NCBI RefSeq assembly: GCF_019649055.1
Contig: NW_026570312.1
Location: 1 to 64,000, forward strand
DNA length: 64,000 nt
Direction of reading: 5' to 3'
DNA from: Paramacrobiotus metropolitanus
Taxonomy: Eukaryota > Tardigrada > Eutardigrada > Parachela > Macrobiotidae
In this document: positions 20,361-34,227 of the stretch, piece after piece
Layout of the letters: each line of letters opens with the position of its first letter
How positions within the stretch are numbered: position 1 is the stretch's first letter
The notes under the pieces: generated by a model
Seen by the model: the letters and a program-made list of their open reading frames with translations, nothing else
What the model was told of the DNA's origin: nothing
Databases searched by the model: none
Made by a program: the position numbers and the translations under genes

Positions 20361-22334
20361 GAAATGTTTGAGTATATGCAGCACTCGTACATCAGTAAGA
20401 CAACACAGGGGTAGCGCTACGGGATCTACAGTAACGCGATTTGAGTTGTGATTGGCTTTCTGATGATGATGTCTCCACTGCTACTCTTTTCGATTCGCCA
20501 AATTTATTATATAACCCTACAAAATTTTCATCAGCTATGCAAAATAATTTTCGGTAAAGATTGAGAACAGTAACCCCATATATATAGCGTATGCATTTTA
20601 TTTTCGTAGTACGCACTGTGAAAGGTCAAGTGTATCAGGCGCAGTGCATTTCTTGAGAGCTAATCTGGGTTCTGTAATTGCGCTAATGGGTCTTTTTTAT
20701 ACTGCAGCTATTCAAAATGCCGATCGGTCTTGGCGCTTGCCATTTTCAATGGAACTGTTGAGATCACTCTGCCAGTCAGAATTCAAAATAATCAAAGCCT
20801 GCAGCATTTGCGAAGTTTGCCAAGGTGACTTTTGAAGTCACTCCGTATCCCGGTTCTGATATTCTTATATTCGCAGTATTCGAACAGATCGCCAAGGTTG
20901 GACATATGCCTGTTCTGGTTTTCCCGTATTCTCAGCATTTGCACAGTTCGGCAAAGACGCTTATTGCTGCCTTCAGTCTAAAAGTGCTAATTTGGGCCGT
21001 CTTGATAAAAAGTATTGGCACTGTATGTCAAGGGTTAAGTCTTTGTATGTAACGGTATGTAGTGCTGCATTATAATATGGAAAATGTAATAAAATTACAG
21101 CGTCTTACAGCGCTCCTTAATAGACTAATGACTGCCAACTCAACTGTGTAATTAAATAGTTTGACGTATTTACGTACCAAAACTGTAGTGATGTACGAGA
21201 ATGTCTCTTCTTGGACACAATGTAGCCTTAACCTGAACTTGGCAAATCTGGCGAATACGTGGCAAATCTGGCGAATACGGTGCGAATACCGGAACAGTAG
21301 TTTAAACACTCATAATTATAATTCTGTGACATTAGCGTACGTACTGGATACAACTACTGCCAAAACTGCTGTAAAACAATTAAAATGCAATTACAATACA
21401 AAAGTCTTCTACTGCTACAATTACTGCCCTTCGTAATAATTTAAGAACGTATTAGTGAATCCGAAATATACATCAAGATAAAACAATTAGCAATTTTACC
21501 TCATTATTAATCAAATTGGATTGAAACTAGCAGCCTTGAAAATGAAAAACATAAAACTAACTTAGGAGCGGTATGCATTTCTGCCGCACTTACGAAACGT
21601 AAAGCATCTGTGTACATTGGATACCTCGACACCTTGAATGCTCTGTGCAATCTAGCGATTTACCTAAACGAAATGTCGTACTGTTAATAAAAATTTTGAA
21701 GCCTTGGTTCATAGTGCATTACGTTTTTAGCAGGGCTAAGACAATCTTATTTATGCTGTCCTTTAGAAAATCGCATGCCCCTGTTTGTTAACCGTCAGTG
21801 TTTCGCGAATGATGCACGCCGGATCACTGGCACTGAGCGCTCGGAATAGAACTGAACTTCAAGTTTCTGACTAAATAACCATCAACCTTTCCTCAGGCAT
21901 CAACCGCGAACTTGTGCAGAGCTCCTGTAGTAAAGCGTTGCAAACTTTGGAGAGGACACCGCAGATATTCAAGTTGACTGCTACGCAACTGCTGGTTACG
22001 CAACTATCCACGGCTGGTTGTTGCGGTGAGCCTTTAAGACACCTTGTGGACAGTGGAAATCTACATTTTGGAAAAAGACTGCGCTCCCGAGCACCGAAGG
22101 ACTTACAAACGTTTTCGTACGGCACGCCGATCAATTATTCTTACGGTTTTAGTTCCAGAATATTTTATGTACAAACCGACGAGACTAATAACGTAGACAC
22201 GTTCCATCCTTACACAGTAAGAAAAAAACAAATTACTGAAGGCAAACAGCTTAGGCAACATAATACGAAATGGAATCGCCATGCGCTAATAAAGAAGGCT
22301 CAACACCTGCGCTTAAAAACGATATGTAATTGCT
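20361..22334. other. Unannotated interior of giant transposon
   Basis: Nearly 2 kb without a convincing gene. Short open frames, such as 21,914-22,348 plus, lack protein-like composition or neighbours in frame. No repeat recognised. Confidence 0.4.
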
Positions 22335-25300
22335 TCATTTATCGGTGAACGTGCGCATTGTACCCCCGACCGGCTGCTTTTCCTCTTCTACACATTCTGC
22401 TAGGTAGGCATTGCGCCGCAATATCATTCGATAGAGAAAAAAGATTTGTCTTGCCTTGTTCATGGCGTTCAGCTGTTTTCGGAATTTTGCCAGCCATGCA
22501 AACGTTTGTTCAGCTGCCATCGTGTTCCGCTTTTCCGCCTCTGGATAGGTTGAGTAGTATTTATCTGGGTGGTAATCCTTACTGCATTTTGGATCTTTGT
22601 GGTTTTGTATGTGCAATCCGTCGATAATTTTGCTGACCCGCAACCACATCTCATCAAATGGTTTCGGCAACGGCAGTCGTTCACAAGCCGCCTTCAGCCG
22701 GTTTAGCTGGCAGATATTGTCGTAACAAACAAATATATTCTCCCAGTCGTCAGGTGGCACATCTTGCAGTAACTGATACAATCCACTGATCAAAAACAGG
22801 AAGACTTGTCCAAGGCTTTCTGCCCTAATGGAACAAATTATCGAAATAATGAAAAACGGACGCACGTCCCTCCGAAACACAAGCTTCCATTCAGAAATTA
22901 TCTGTTTACAGTAAAATCTCTATAAAATACAGGCACGGTTCCACCCTTTCGTACGTTATACCGGGGTGTATTTCATAAAGGGAAACTGCCCCCAGGGGCG
23001 CTGCTATAATTTGGGGGGGGGGGGGGGGCGTCGCAGTACATGCATTTTGAAAATGTAGCATTAATGCAGTAGCAAGAATTTGAAGTAAATTACAGATTTG
23101 AATTACATAAATGTTCATTAAAAAATATAAATTTCGTTTGGAGTTCATCCTAAAGACTTAGTACGCATGATTAGTGCCTGAAGACTGGTAAAATAAGGAT
23201 ATTCTGTTGAGATATACTTCTGTATATAGTAATTACCATTTACACAAACAAAGTTAATCTTGGTTGCTCCATTTTAAGTCAGGATGTTAGGATAACATCA
23301 GATTGCATCTGACTACTTCTGTGCAACTGTATTTAACCGGAGCTGAATGTTGTTCAAAGGTTCTCTACGCTGGTTAACCCACATTCGGTTCCGCGGAAAG
23401 TGTAGGTAAGACTTATAAAGAGAATCTCCCCTATGTATGCATAACTTGCGAGCCAATTCGGTTCCTTAAAGGTTGAATGTTATAGAGAAGTGTATTTAAT
23501 AAAAAAGTATATGTAACGTGAGGTTGTACTGTAGATATTTCTGCATGATTCCATGCTACCATAGTGAAAGCTTGAAAATATATATAGGCTGAAAGGGAGT
23601 TTACTCGAACTTAGATAAATCACATTAACCCTTATTTAAAAAAGCTCTCCTCGCGAAATGGTGTTTTGTTTATTTAGCGGGGTAGCAGTTAATTACTGTA
23701 CATTTGCATGGAACAAAGCTGTGTTATGTCATGGCAGTACTAAATACGAGTAGAAGACATCAGCGCAACATGCCCACTTCCGGTGCTACTTCATGAGAAG
23801 GCAATCCAGCCATCTGCACAATGCTTTATGGCTCGTAGGCTCCATTGGTTGCCATGTTAAGCGTTTTTAAAATTTAAAAATTTAGAATGAGAAGGCTATA
23901 GCTTAAAAGAAAGAAAAATTTTTTAAAAATTTCCATGTATAATATGTATGCAATTCAAGTCGATTACATGTTGTAAAGAGTTTCAAATTGTATGCAATTA
24001 GCACACAACGTTCGCGCGGTCTGGACCGGCCGTTGCATCGACTTTGAACGCTAACTCGGCTTACTTTCGAGATGTTCTAAAAAATCTCGCTTATCTTTTA
24101 TTAATAAAGACGTTTGCATAACAAAACTTGAAATTTTGTTTCTCTTTCTTTTGAGCTAAAACTCGGTTGATTCCACAGCACGGGAAGTGAAATGCGTTCA
24201 CCATAAAAGTCTTATATCCTACGTGCCTTAAAGCGGTGCGCTAGCGGGCTGCTTCCCTTACTGTGACGTCGCCAACGGCGAGCGTACGCCTTCTCTTTAG
24301 TACCGCCATGGTTATGTACACCTATGCGGTAATCGCATGCTCTCTCCTCTATGCACCTTCGTGTTGGAAATTACTGCTCTAGATGATTAAGATCACACCA
24401 ACCTATCTTTCTTCAGACACAAGAATCATCACTCTCTGGTGCAGCAGAATCGGCTACATTTTTACGCTGCGCTCATGCCATTTTTGTGCGGAAATTTTAA
24501 TTGAGATTTTTGTCATTTACCATCTACAAGCGGGATACGGTGGCTGCCATGGCAGGTAGGACGTTATAGTAGACGTAATGCTGTCACGTATAACAGCCTG
24601 AAAATTCTAACGCACATCTTGCGTCCTTTTTGATACTGGCAATAACTATTTTTAGAAAGATCCATTGGAAACAAGTGGGATTCCGGTTGCTACGCGGTGT
24701 CAAGCAACTGATCGAATTCTTTTACTTAATTAGAAAAATCTTACCGGTCCAAGAAAACAACAAATAATGTAATTTACGTAGCTTTACGACAACTTTGTTT
24801 CGGCTCCGCCATTATGTTACACTACTTATGCCGCCTTGAAATGATTGGCACTTGGCTTCAATACTCTTGCAGTCTTGCTACACTGAAGAAAGGTACAACG
24901 ATTGCGCGATATGGCTGTCATATTTGGGTATCTGCAGTGTTTTCTCAGATTGCTGAATTATTATAGGCAGCCGATAATACTGCTGGTAGTGGCACTGACC
25001 GCAGAATTACATATATGATTTTCTGGGCCACTTTTATAGCGATTTGATGTCTACCATGCCTCGTTATCCATATGAATTATTGGTTTATCAGGTCTTTGTA
25101 TTTTCTACCTGTAAATTGGAGCAAAGCTGAAGACGTGTCCAGTTGGTCCAACTAGAAATAAGTAGCCACGGCTGTATAGGTGTCCCCGCTGATTTTCAGC
25201 CTTGTTCTTTTTGCAGCTGGCTTGTGGATCAAATTTTCTGCAAGTAGTCTCCTGGGTGGCGCTGTTCATCTCCCCGCTTAGCAGCACATTAATATCTGAC

Positions 25301-28300
25301 ACTGCTTTAGAATTGAGCATGTCCGAAAGTCCTGAAACGCATTCGTCGATTGATCACGAAACAAGAAGTTGGATACCGTACTAAAACTTACCTGCCATAT
25401 GAATAGTCATATGTTCGCGTGGCCCTCTAATGGCGGCTTCCAGGTGCTTATGTTTTTTGCAGTGTAGACAACGGCCATCTGGTCCGTTTGTACATACGTT
25501 CGGAAAGTTCAGCAATGGAATGCTTTCCACAATGTTCTAAAACGAGTTCAAAGAAGGTCTGTTTGCACCTTACTATAAACAAATTATTTGCGTAAATGGG
25601 GCAGTTAGCCGGCGGCCCCCAATTTGTCGACCGTCCTTTTGTCAAAAAGGCATGATGTCGACCCGCCACGAAGTCGAGATGCCGTTTTTCTAACGCGTCT
25701 CAAATTCTTGGGATTTCTAAGTTTTCTTGGGTTTCTTATCTTCTCATTTTTGTTACGTCCCTTAGGTTCTTGATTTTTAGTCTTCTTACGTCTTTTTACA
25801 TTTCTCAGTCGCCGCCTGCGTGATGGTGGACGCTGTGGGGTCGACGATGGGTCGGTCGACAAAATGTCAGACGAAAAAAAGTCGGTAAGCCCAATTAGTA
25901 AATTTTAAAAATTACAATAAACATTTGGCACCGCATCTTTTTGCTCCCTCTGCATACTAACCTGCACTTCGGCGATGCAGTGTCTGAAACCCGCTTTCCA
26001 AATTCCGTCCATGATAATTACCCTTCCACACTGCTGAGCAATACATGCAGGGGTGCATTCATGTCGGAACACGGTGGAAAATACGGCGTCCATTCTCTTA
26101 TCCAAATATTGCAGAATACTCTTATTCTCATCGAACATGAATGGCTCAGTATCCTTTTCCCGAATGTCACACTCGATTTCGTGCCGCATGAATGTGGCTG
26201 CCACTGTTTTCCGGGAAAATACTAAAATGTTTAAAATATCCGCGTTTATCTCCGCTTGGCAACATTTTACAGCAAAACTGGAATAAATGCCACAAAATAA
26301 AATGATCTAAGATAAACAAATCTTTAGCTGTGTAATCGTATACGGACTACTAGGTCATTTTCAACTTACAAACGGTGCGGTATGCACAATGCCGGCCAGC
26401 TCGCTGAAGAAAAGCTATCACAGTTCAGTAAGCTGACACTGAGGCCAACTGATTGTTTTTCTTAAGGGAAATGGCCTGGTACATGATACCAAATTCGCGT
26501 ACATGTACGAGAATGTTTACTTTCGCGCACTTTCAGACCCCTTTTTCTCTTGTTTTATGACATTCTGTAGAAAAATGATTTCTGTACACTGGCTTGAAAG
26601 CCTTTTGTGCGCCAACATCCGGTTTGGGGGTTATGGCTGTTCAAAATTCCAAAAAGTTCAAGTGCACTTAGGTGTACCAAAGGTCTGATTATGGACCGAT
26701 CTATTTTTAGATTTTGCACGTAAATACACATAACCACGTTTTTACACCGACCCGTTGTTCTATCATATTTTTCAAATTAAAAAATTTTCATTTTCATTTT
26801 AAAATTTGAAAAACATTATGGAAGCCTGGATCGGTGTAAAACCGATCTTCATGGCGATGTGCATTTATGGGCAAATTTGAAGGTGATCAACTGACTTTTA
26901 GTACACCCGAATGAATTTAAACTCTTTGGAATTTTGTTCCATCCATAACTTTCCAATGTTGAATGCACAAACGGTTTCCACGGCACTTAATATAAATCAC
27001 CCGGTTACAGAATCTAAGAAGCCAAAACAAAAATGTGTTTGGGAGTGCGCGGAAGTGAAATTTTCCGTACATGAAAACGAATTTGGTACCATGTGCCGGG
27101 CAACTTCCCTTTACTTAAAACATCTGAACGGCAGACATATGCTACGCCTGCGCGTACCCACTGCACAAAGCCAAATACAAAGAGGTGCATACGGAATTAT
27201 GTCGGTGAACCTAAACGGTGACCCGCAATTTCGTTGACGAAAACCCCTCGACCGGCATCTCCTCAAACAGAAAATTGTTTTTTGGTATACCGTATTAGTT
27301 TTCTTAGGTTCCCCTAGGTTTCTTTAAGTTTCTTGAGTTTTCAGGTTTGTTAATTTTCCTAGGTTCCTTGGCTTTTTCAACCGTCGTCTCATGACGATCG
27401 ACATCGTCCGGTCGGCCTTGTAATAGGCGACTTTACTGCTTCTCGATATCACATCGATCGACTGGTGATCGAGCAATGCTCGATGTTATTGTCTTGTATT
27501 TCATACAGTACAATTCTCGGAAGAGATGACAAACTGACGGTAAGTCAAATGCGTGCATGATCGTAATTAATTTCGCAGTTTTAGGAATATGGCTTATACG
27601 AATGCAGCCATAAGCTACAAAACATGGAGACGTTGTTGTTCTTCGCAGTAACTTACACGAATCCCATTTGTAGGTCTGCCGCATAGTTTCCGCGATTCCA
27701 TCGTACGTAGCATGGTTAAAAAGGCTGCAAGAATATGTGAAGCTGTACATAGCTTAGTTGTCACTTAACTAGTTGATACTACCCCAAGATTATTTAAAGC
27801 AACTACGATAAATTCCGTTTTTCTGTTGTATAGTGATGAATCTTGCTAATATTGCAAAAAACAAGAATTCTTCGCAACGAGTAAGCGGTTGTGAGATCAC
27901 TCGGCCGTTGAAACTGCAGGAACCAAAGTAATTTAAGAAAATAATACAGTAATACAGTGATAATTCAGTAATACAGTAAGAAAATAATACAGTAATAATA
28001 CATACAATAATAAAGTAAACTTACATGTGGTTAACGATTTCAAGAGAGAATTTCCGACAAACGAAAACCTTTTGCGAGACATCCAGATAAGGCTATTCAG
28101 TAGTGTAAAAGGAGTACTTTGATGTTCGATGGTTTGTCCAGCTGCTGTAGGAATAGCGAGACTTGCATCCTCTGCACCGCAAAGTAACCACTAATGCTGG
28201 CTTCGTTTTTCCAGCTCCGCAAAAAATGGTAGCCTGGAAGCCAAGATAATAAAGCAATATCTTATATCCACACATGCTTCGGGCACCAGTCTATATAATA

Positions 28301-28875
28301 CCTCAGTCGGTTTACGATGCCAGGACAGAACTCGTAACATTCCTTTGTGTTGGCCAATTTTCCACAAGCATTTGTTTTGGCAGTGTAAAACAGGAGGACA
28401 GAGCACTTCCACTGATGATGTATACGGCGGGTCTTCAAAGAATGACGGCGCAAATCGCCGGTATTCACATGCGAAGCTTTGGGTTTGAGAAATCGAGAGG
28501 CCCATCATTTCGGCAATTGTCTGTGTCATAAATCACAAAGGAACGTAAGGTTAAACATCTGATTTTTTCAAATATTCGAATAGTGGTAATACGTCGAAAT
28601 TCGTGTAGTGGTAATACGCATACTTTTTAAAAATAGAAGAAATTAGTCATGAATACCTGCATCCGACGCGCAGACGGCATTGTCTTTGGCACAAAGGCAC
28701 AGCACACTTTAAGCTGTTCCAGATTTCGGAATCCGTACTTGGTAGCCAAGTACCCACACGCCTCGCGAGAATCAGCATCGAATTCGGGCGTGGAGGACAT
28801 AATGTCAAGGAAATTTAAAGTCGCTGAACAAAACTTCGAAATTGTTATTTCTGCCAGAAAAGCGTACACATTCAC
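22335..28875 (-). CDS. KDZ-superfamily (Zisupton-like) transposase, eight exons
   Basis: Exons 28875-28657, 28520-28272, 28233-28118, 27724-27657, 26221-25962, 25536-25392, 25331-25109 and 22824-22335 join in frame to about 589 aa. N-terminal zinc-type motifs include CPPVLHCQNKC and CRGCKSRYSYSSW. The central part has HATYDGIAETMRQTY, RKTVAATFMRHEIECDIRE, IIMDGIWKAGFRHC and CTNGPDGRCLHCKKH. The C-terminus has CYDNICQL, IIDGLHIQNHKDPKC and AAEQTFAWLAKFRKQLNAMN. Likely catalytic acids are the Asp of MDG, the Asp of YDN and the Glu of AEQ. The last intron is 2.28 kb; donors are GT throughout. No stop or frameshift is present, so the enzyme may be active. The start could instead be Met at 28,800. 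Confidence 0.85.
22906..23030 (-). repeat. Pogo-like MITE end plus poly-G run
   Basis: Within the last transposase intron, CAGTAAAATCTCTATAA resembles mariner/pogo terminal repeats. It is followed by a segment (GGGGTGTATTTCATAAAGGG, GCCCCCAGGGGCGC) shared with 53,215-53,340 in the F-box cluster. A run of about 18 G at 23,012-23,029 ends it. Confidence 0.4.
25610..25870. repeat. TTAGGTTTC-type dispersed element with GTCGAC flanks
   Basis: A pyrimidine-rich core (TTCTTGGGATTTCTAAG and similar) lies between GTCGAC-containing flanks. It sits in an intron of the KDZ transposase. The Arg/Lys-rich open frame on the minus strand is a by-product of the simple sequence. Confidence 0.45.
27230..27430. 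repeat. TTAGGTTTC-type dispersed element
   Basis: Core with TTTCTTAGGTTCCCCTAGGTTTC-like units (about 27,297-27,372), flanks with CCTCGACCGG and GTCCGGTCGG, in a transposase intron. Same family as the elements at 15.8, 25.7, 33.1 and 41.5 kb. Confidence 0.45.
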
Positions 28876-28989
28876 ACGGATATTTCCATAATAATATGCA
28901 TATAAAAGTGACCTTCAGTGCATCGAATGCGAGTTATCAAAACAAAAAAGGGAGAAATTTCGATTAAGTAGGGAACGGTATTGAAAGTT

Positions 28990-31900
28990 ATGGAGAATAT
29001 TCGCTTGCAGTCTGTTTTTAATCAACAGTTAGAAGCTGTTGGCGAGCATAACACCGGTCACCGAAGGTGGACTTTTTTAAAAGTCTGAAGAAATTCCGAT
29101 TAAACTCTCATACTCAATCGCACAATTTGCGGCACTGAATCGAATATACGGCAAAATCCACCCACTTTGCCGAATGTCCAATGCGGTCTGTGCAGTGCCT
29201 TGCAGGGAAAAGGGTTGCACCCATGCCAGCCAATGGCTCAGCTTAGTCGGGCGTAAACAAGAAGGCTGACCTAATTTTCTCACGTGCGCTTTTGCGTTCT
29301 GCTTTGATGAAAATGAATGTGTGCATAACTTGAAACGTGTTTCCAAACAGTTGCAAATTCTTAGTATGGAGTACATATGGATTGATGAAAAATTATGCGC
29401 AGTCATTAAAAGTTTTTTTTTCTAAAGCTGTTAGCATGCTTTGAAAATAATCTGAAATGGATTCTTCGGTAATTACTGATTCTTTGTTCGCATGCTAATT
29501 GTTTATTTGATTGATTGTTGATGGTTGCTCTGGCATCTTTTTTCTAGATGAACTGCGACTATTCCTTTAATGTGGAAAACGGAAAAACGTTTAAGGTCGC
29601 TGTTCCTCGAACTGATGACCCGGGCAAGCGAAAGGTTTTAAGCTGTGCTGTCGCTATTAAGGCAATAGTCCTTGGAGATGACTCCGATGCTGACGGCGGT
29701 TACGTTATCGAAGTCGATTGCGAAGATTTTGGAAAATTGTGAGTTGTATGCTTGTCATATTTTAGCCAATTGAATTTTGACGTTTTTACTGACGGTGTTA
29801 CGTGACTGAAATTTCTGAAGGCTCTGATTACTCTGCGGTTGTTTTAGCGATGGCTTCTTGCCGAGCACGGCGTGGCACTCAGCTGAAAACTTTCGCAATG
29901 CCCTAAAGAAAAGCTGCAAAGGTTTGCCCGCTATCTTTTGCAAACTCAGCCAGGCCGACTTGCAGGACTATGGAGAATCCCTGACCTTAGACTTTGTCAG
30001 GTGAGATAAGCGGCCTCGTAGTTGTGCATTACGCAATCTTAGCAAAGCTATACGGCAGTAATGTAAATAAGCTCTTTCCGTAGAGTGCCATAAACGTATT
30101 TCTGGCAAATTTTTGCCAACCTTCAGCTTATTAGTAATATTTAAGGTTTGATGAAAAACTTCTGCTACTGAGAATGCAAACAAGAATCGTACTACTCGTA
30201 CAACGTCATAAATCAGCCGAAACTTCAAATGCTTGCATACAAATCCTACAACCAAAACCTTTATGCTCGAAGTCGCATAAAAGTTTTAGCGTGCTTCTAT
30301 AAGAGGAACGTTAAACAGAAATACGAATTAAAGGCAAGAAGTTTCAATATGCCCAGCTGTACATACTGGTGAAAACGTTTCCAACGAAAATCGCTACCGG
30401 CCAAAGATAAGTCGACTTCTGTGAGGATGTACTCGTACACTGATAAAAATCATGTGTTTCAGGAAGGCTAAAGAAAATGGCGAACCTGTGTACCGAAAAA
30501 GGGTCGTTCGTCACGGTCGTCAGCTTGATCAAGATATTGTCGTACTTGGTGGAGACACTGCATTCCGTTTGCTTCCGGACGGCTCTTGGAACCGAGTAAG
30601 GCTTTCTGAAACTGAATATATTTGGATTCCCGGCGCTATCCCAGATTTGTCGATTCCGGATTCGCTTCCGGTGGAGTTTGACGCCTTCAGGTTCATCGCG
30701 TCCTTTTTGCCGAAGAATGCGCTCTTTGGATTCAGCCTTGCTTTAGGTATGATAAATTGCATTAGATTGTACATTCTTCACGCAAGCACAGTCAGCGCAA
30801 TTTCATGTACTTTTTTAAAACTTTTTTCCTCATCGAAAGTTAGTACTTGAATAAAACAACTGGACATACATGACCGAGAAAGTTGGACGTGGGACGGTTC
30901 GCACGCCTCTTTTCATGAGCTGTCCTCCGCGGTGATCTTTGCATAGTTATATATACATTTAATACAAGTATTGTGCACCTGGTAACCTATTAACTTTGAT
31001 TATGAAGTTTGTAAAATAATTTTATTTTTATTTTTGGCTGCTTTAGGGGCTGCCTACGCCGGGTTCCATTACGACACAACTGTTGAAAACTTCCTGAGGA
31101 TGCCGACACCACTTTTGTATGGGGAAACCAACTGTGGGAAATCTTTCACCGGCAGCACGGTTTTAGAAATGTTTGGAACGGGAGCTTCAAAACTTTACGA
31201 TTTGAAGACGACAACGCTGGCGGGACTGAGAGAATCGATCACAAGCCAAGCATTTCCCGTAGTTATCCATGACCCTGCCAGCCCGGAAATTGTGAAAATG
31301 GCCGTGGAAGATACGTACGAGAAGAAAGCTTTAGCGAACTACAAAGAACGACGGTTTCCACGGACATCAGCCATAATAACTCTAAATGCTGATGCGCTCA
31401 GTGACTTTCGTAATTTTGATAAGTAAGTATGGGACAATAATAATTTACAATTTAAACTTCCGTTAAATTGAACTGTATCTTATAGCATACGGGGAATGTC
31501 TCGCTGTGTGGTGATCCCGTTCACTGACGAAATCCCCGAACGAGATGCCGGGTCCCGTGTTCGTGATAAAGGGCTTTTTAATTTCGTTTCTCAACATGCA
31601 GTCAAATTGTTCCAGTGTGGTAAAGCCGAAATTGCTGCCGTCGCTGAGCATCACAAGTCGATCTATAGTGAGGTGACAGAAAAGCTGAAGGATTATGGCC
31701 TGGAACAGTCGAGGCAGCGAATTGCGTTCAACATTGCACTCATTTATGCCTATGGATGTAAAGTAAGACCATAAATTTTGCAATTTTTAAAACCTAAATA
31801 ACCCAGTTTTCAGTTCAGCGAGAGCGCAAGCTATGGCTTCTGAAACCAAATAGAGCACATACCCTTAACGTGGGTTTTGTGGTACTGTGAGTGATGGTGG

Positions 31901-34227
31901 CTAAACATTCAGAAAGAGACCGAACACGAAAATCTGCAGTGGTTGTTGTTGAGTAAATACAGTAAAACAAGCCAAATAAAACATAAAAAACCTTCAGAAA
32001 AACAGCAAATCGCCGATATTTCTGCGCCCGAACATCGGGGCGCATAGCTAAATTCTATGCGCCTGGTTTGTCGGGCCGCATAGCAGTCACCTTAATTAAA
32101 AGTCAGTTACGGTTGGAATAACGCACGATAGATGAACTAAACTAACTCACTACCTAATTAATTTATAGATCGAAAATTCATGCCCGAAATTGCCCGAGAT
32201 TGAGAATATATGCTAAGTGGTGATTAAAAGATAAGGGAGTTTAAGCGTAGGGTCGCGCACATGGCGATGCCGTAGCCATTCAGGTGATATAGGCAAATAA
32301 ATGCTATCAGGGTCGGGCTTTGGCTTCGTGCATGCACAAAGCATTTAGGCTCGGTTTTTTGTACACTTCTAAACCCGTAGTATATTTTGCTTTGTTATGG
32401 TAAAAGGTTATGCAACTGCCGGTAGGTAATTCACATGACTACTATATCAATGTATTGTTCGAACACTGTTTAGGTTTTGGAAGTGGTGGACCCCACTGGC
32501 TGTGTTGATCTGGCAGAATTCCGGGCTTTCCTCCTACGTATCGCCTGTAAGGAAGCTGCTAAATGGCAGTCAAAGCCGGAGACCAAAGCCAAGCATGTAC
32601 AACCCCGAACTCCCCTTTCGCCGGATACTAAACAGCAACATGTTTCTTCTGCACCAGCTACCATAAACGAAGTTATTGAAGAAGCTCTCAAAACCTGTGA
32701 CGAAGAAACGGTGCGTTTATTAAATGTCCTGCGTATTGCAAAATTTAATCTCTATAATTTATTCGAACATGAAAGTAAGGCCTGATCGGCATTTACTGAT
32801 GCGTTCAGTCCGAAGCTGCTAACGGGGATGAGCAGACATCCCACGCGGAACTTGATGACTAATTTCACTCAAGCCAGCGATGTAGCAAGCCAGTACTCAA
32901 GTGTAAAAGTATGTTCACATTCAGGGCTCTAAAAAATGCCATTATTAATAATGTAAATGCTTAACGTTGTCAGAGGATCACCGACTTACACTTTGTCGAA
33001 GGAGACAATGTCGACCCACACGAGGACGACGAGTAATAAAACATAACACAAAATGTACGAAAACAGAAGAAACCTACGAAAAACTAACTTAACAAAACTA
33101 ACTAAACCTAATAAACCTAACTACTAAAACTAACTAACTAACCTAAAAATACTTTCGTCGGCAACGGTCTAGTGGGCGTGGCGAAAAACAAATTTATGCG
33201 CCGTACGTATTGTCAATGTACATTGTATTGGCAATACAATCGGCATCCGATCAGTGTTACATGTTATCACTGCATTTGCGGTCTTCCTTTAACTTTTTTT
33301 GACTACTAATTCTTAATTTTGGTTTTTATAACATTCAGTTTTTAAAAATCTGACCGGTATTCGATTTGATGTGAATGCACTGCATACCTCTAAATTCTTC
33401 TCTGCGCTGTAGCACGCGCGCGATCCTGGCAAATAAAAGGAATTCACGAGACTTTTACATTGTCCCGCCAGTCAGTAAAAAGTAAAATTTACCGAAGAAA
33501 AAGTCTAAAGGGAAGTTTTCAACAGTACGACGAACACCGCTTTATGAGAATACGTATGTACGTACATTGGCCAGTGCCAGTGCATTAACAATACACACGG
33601 CAGTTTAATTTATTTTTGGCCACGCCCACTGGACCATTGATGAAAATACTTTTTTAAATATTCCCAATACCTTCTCTGACTTCAAGCAAGCAGTGAAAGT
33701 TTTCTGAGGGGGGAAGGCGGTGACCTGACCTGGTAAGACGGCTTAGCTAAACGTGTGCTCCACGTGATCGGTTACACGTAAAATACTTAGCTTACTGTTG
33801 ATTTGCAGGTAGACTGTGCAGAGTGAAAGTCTAGTAAGCCATTGTTATTTTTTTCATCTGGCATGTTGTTTAAGGAAACAAACTTGAACCTTCGCATAAG
33901 GAAAGTCAAGTCAAACCATGAATTAAAATTAAGGAAATATCTCTTGTTTAGGTGCGGAACAATGTTAAGTTTATCCCAGGGAGGTCAAGCGGTGGACTTT
34001 CTTTGGCATTTAAACAAGATGGGATTGAAAGTTATTTGAAGGCCCGAGGCAAAGATGTAAGCTTTTTACAACCATACGTACGGACATTACGCCTGGTTCG
34101 ACACGCTGACACTTCGCGAGACGTAAGGCTTGGAGGACGTTCACTTAAGGCATCCGCGGTTCCTGTGGAGATTATTTCCGAAAATGTCAAATCAATGCTG
34201 AGAAAAATCGGTAACCGTTACAAATGA
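28990..34227 (+). CDS. Cargo P-loop ATPase/helicase-like gene of the giant transposon
   Basis: Core exons 29548-29738, 29848-30000, 30463-30746, 31047-31422 and 31486-31762 join in frame. Further exons are likely near 31,811, 32,466-32,780 and 33,952-34,227. A possible first exon starts at 28,990 (MENIRLQSVFNQQL). The product has a Walker A loop LLYGETNCGKS (about 31,110) after FSLALGAAYAGFHYD, then FPVVIHDP, KERRFPRTSAIITLN and SRCVVIPFTDE. It ends with GGLSLAFKQDGI and a basic C-terminus. The sequence looks like a DNA-helicase-type P-loop NTPase of a family found in invertebrate genomes, which I cannot name precisely. A damaged inverted copy lies at 18.2-18.6 kb. Exon structure after 31,762 is uncertain, and one long intron holds a MITE. 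Confidence 0.7.
33000..33160. repeat. TTAGGTTTC-type dispersed element, reverse orientation
   Basis: The plus strand has AACCTAATAAACCTAACTAC and ACTAACTAACTAACC units, the reverse of the family seen at 15.8 kb, with an upstream GTCGACCC flank. It adjoins the MITE that begins at about 33,166. Confidence 0.45.
33166..33635. mobile_element. 470-bp MITE with long imperfect terminal inverted repeats
   Basis: The left end GGTCTAGTGGGCGTGGCGAA and the right end read inward, GGTCCAGTGGGCGTGGCCAA, match closely. Similarity continues for about 60 bp. No target duplication is clear and there is no coding sequence. It lies in an intron of the cargo ATPase gene, so it inserted into the giant element. 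Confidence 0.65.

Noticed and set aside
25605-25862. Lys/Arg-rich minus-strand frame
   Set aside because: Produced by the pyrimidine-rich minisatellite core, and lies within a transposase intron.
26911-27237. 108-codon plus-strand frame inside a transposase intron
   Set aside because: Reads somewhat like protein but has no recognisable domain, no splice context and lies opposite the transposase gene; not enough to call.
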